From assembly GCA_009780765.1 (NCBI GenBank), contig WQZK01000125.1, positions 1 through 5,976 on the forward strand: a stretch of DNA of 5,976 nucleotides. The letters are read 5' to 3'. This document shows, piece by piece, positions 5,051 through 5,976 of the stretch. Position 1 is the stretch's first letter. The number at the start of each line of letters is the position of its first letter. A program made the position numbers and the translations under genes. Origin of the DNA: Defluviitaleaceae bacterium. GTDB taxonomy: Bacteria; Bacillota; Clostridia; Lachnospirales; UBA5962. The notes under the pieces were generated by a model. That model was not told the DNA's origin. It saw nothing but the letters and a program-made list of their open reading frames with translations, and made no database searches.

Positions 5051-5976
5051 ATGCTTAAGTATCGTGTTGGAAAATCAGAAACATGCCATTATAAAACAAT
5101 ACAAGAAGCGATTAATGCCGTGCCTTATAACACCTCTGCCGAGATTTTTATCGAGGCAGGCATATACAAAGAAAAGATTTTTTGCGAAAAATCTGATTTA
5201 ACTATTATTGGTGAAAATTGTAAAAATACTATAATAACATTTTCAGATGGGGCAAAATTTAAAGATGCAGATGGCGACAACATCAACACTTTTAGGAGCT
5301 ACACAGCTTTTTTTGGCGGCGAAAATATAAGGGTGGAAAATTTATCAATTTTTAACGAAGCGGGCGAAAGCAAAACTGCTGGGCAATCTCTTGCGGTTTA
5401 TGCTGATGCTAAAAATGTTACTTTTAAAAATGTTTATATGAAGAGTTGCCAAGATACGTTGTTTTTAGCTCCTATGCCCGAAAAAGAGCGTATAACTGGC
5501 GGGTTTAAGGGACCTCGTGAGTATGTACCAAGATTTTTAACAAAACAAACCTACATCAGCTGCAAAATAGAAGGCGATATAGATTTTATTTTTGGTGGAG
5601 CAGATACTGTTTTTTACGAATGTGATATTGTTTCTGTTGGTGAATCGGGTTATGTTACTGCTCCATCTGGGAAAGAAGATGGGCTTGGGCTTGTTTTCTA
5701 TAAATGCAGGTTTTTATCGAACTCAGAAAAACATTCCCACTATTTGGGACGGCCATGGCGAAAGTTTGGAAAAACAACGCTTATAGATTGTTTTGTGGGC
5801 GAGCATATAAAGCCAGAGGGTTGGGATTTTTGGAACGAGGAAGAAAACAAAAACACCTGTTTTTTTGCAGAGTATAACTGTAATTATCCTAAAAATTACA
5901 CAAAAAACCGAGTTTCTTGGGCAAAAGAGTTGACTGATAGCGAATTAAATTATATAATGTCTGAAATAGAAAAGCA
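5051..5976 (+). CDS. Pectinesterase, carbohydrate esterase family 8, cytoplasmic type (3' end cut by window edge)
   Basis: Hydrolyses methyl esters of polygalacturonate, releasing methanol and free carboxylates. I translated 308 residues from ATG at 5051 to the edge, with no stop; the end (SWAKELTDSELNYIMSEIEK) looks like the C-terminus of the family, so probably few residues are missing. The right-handed beta-helix family motifs occur in order: GIYKEK (37-42), GQSLAVYADA (111-120, Gln112), QDTL (134-137, acid/base Asp135), DFIFG (178-182, nucleophile Asp178), GYVTAPSG (200-207) and YLGRPWRKFGK (231-241, Arg234 and Trp236). All the catalytic residues are present. There is no signal peptide: MLKYRVGKSETCHYKTIQEAI enters the fold at once, so it should act inside the cell on imported methylated oligogalacturonides. 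Between QDTL and DFIFG there is a loop about 20 residues longer than in plant enzymes. It is probably cotranscribed with uxaC. Confidence 0.95.
   Translation, partial: MLKYRVGKSETCHYKTIQEAINAVPYNTSAEIFIEAGIYKEKIFCEKSDLTIIGENCKNTIITFSDGAKFKDADGDNINTFRSYTAFFGGENIRVENLSIFNEAGESKTAGQSLAVYADAKNVTFKNVYMKSCQDTLFLAPMPEKERITGGFKGPREYVPRFLTKQTYISCKIEGDIDFIFGGADTVFYECDIVSVGESGYVTAPSGKEDGLGLVFYKCRFLSNSEKHSHYLGRPWRKFGKTTLIDCFVGEHIKPEGWDFWNEEENKNTCFFAEYNCNYPKNYTKNRVSWAKELTDSELNYIMSEIEK

Noticed and set aside
5592..5786. Plus-strand open frame of 64 codons inside the pectinesterase
   Set aside because: It is an alternative frame across the region encoding the conserved DFIFG to LGRPW motifs; there is no independent evidence for it.

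Overview
The window reads as a piece of a low-GC Bacillota genome, most likely a gut- or plant-fibre-associated member of Clostridia. The evidence is AT-rich intergenic DNA, AT-ending codons, strong AGGAGG-type ribosome binding sites, a Gram-positive style lipoprotein substrate-binding protein and UxaC/pectinesterase sequences of clostridial flavour. The taxonomic call is an inference; no marker gene is present. All five genes can be assigned to known families and I see no mobile element, CRISPR array, tRNA or rRNA.

Left half (1-3318, minus strand): an ABC importer operon of the peptide/nickel/oligosaccharide (Opp/Dpp) class, transcribed right to left. Its order is substrate-binding lipoprotein (1789-3318), permease 1 of DppB type (749-1675, probable TTG start) and permease 2 of DppC type (1-734, cut by the window edge). 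The ATPase genes normally needed by this family are not in view and would be expected beyond position 1. A strong 14-bp hairpin without a T-tract (1698-1731) separates the binding-protein gene from the permease genes.

Middle (3319-3638): a 320-bp, very AT-rich divergent control region. On the minus strand it has a near-consensus vegetative promoter, TTGACA-17 bp-TAATAT, for the transporter. Its -10 and spacer lie inside tandem 11-bp repeats. On the plus strand it has a TATAAT -10 with a poor -35 for uxaC, flanked by a direct repeat GGTATATTT spaced 31 bp apart.

Right half (3639-5976, plus strand): uxaC (uronate isomerase) followed 11 bp later by a pectinesterase (carbohydrate esterase family 8) without a signal peptide, nearly complete at the window end. 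Together they point to intracellular processing of imported pectin fragments: the esterase removes methyl groups from oligogalacturonides, and UxaC isomerises released galacturonate or glucuronate to keto-uronates. The neighbouring divergent importer could supply oligosaccharides to this pathway, but its sequence family is equally compatible with peptides, so that link is a hypothesis.
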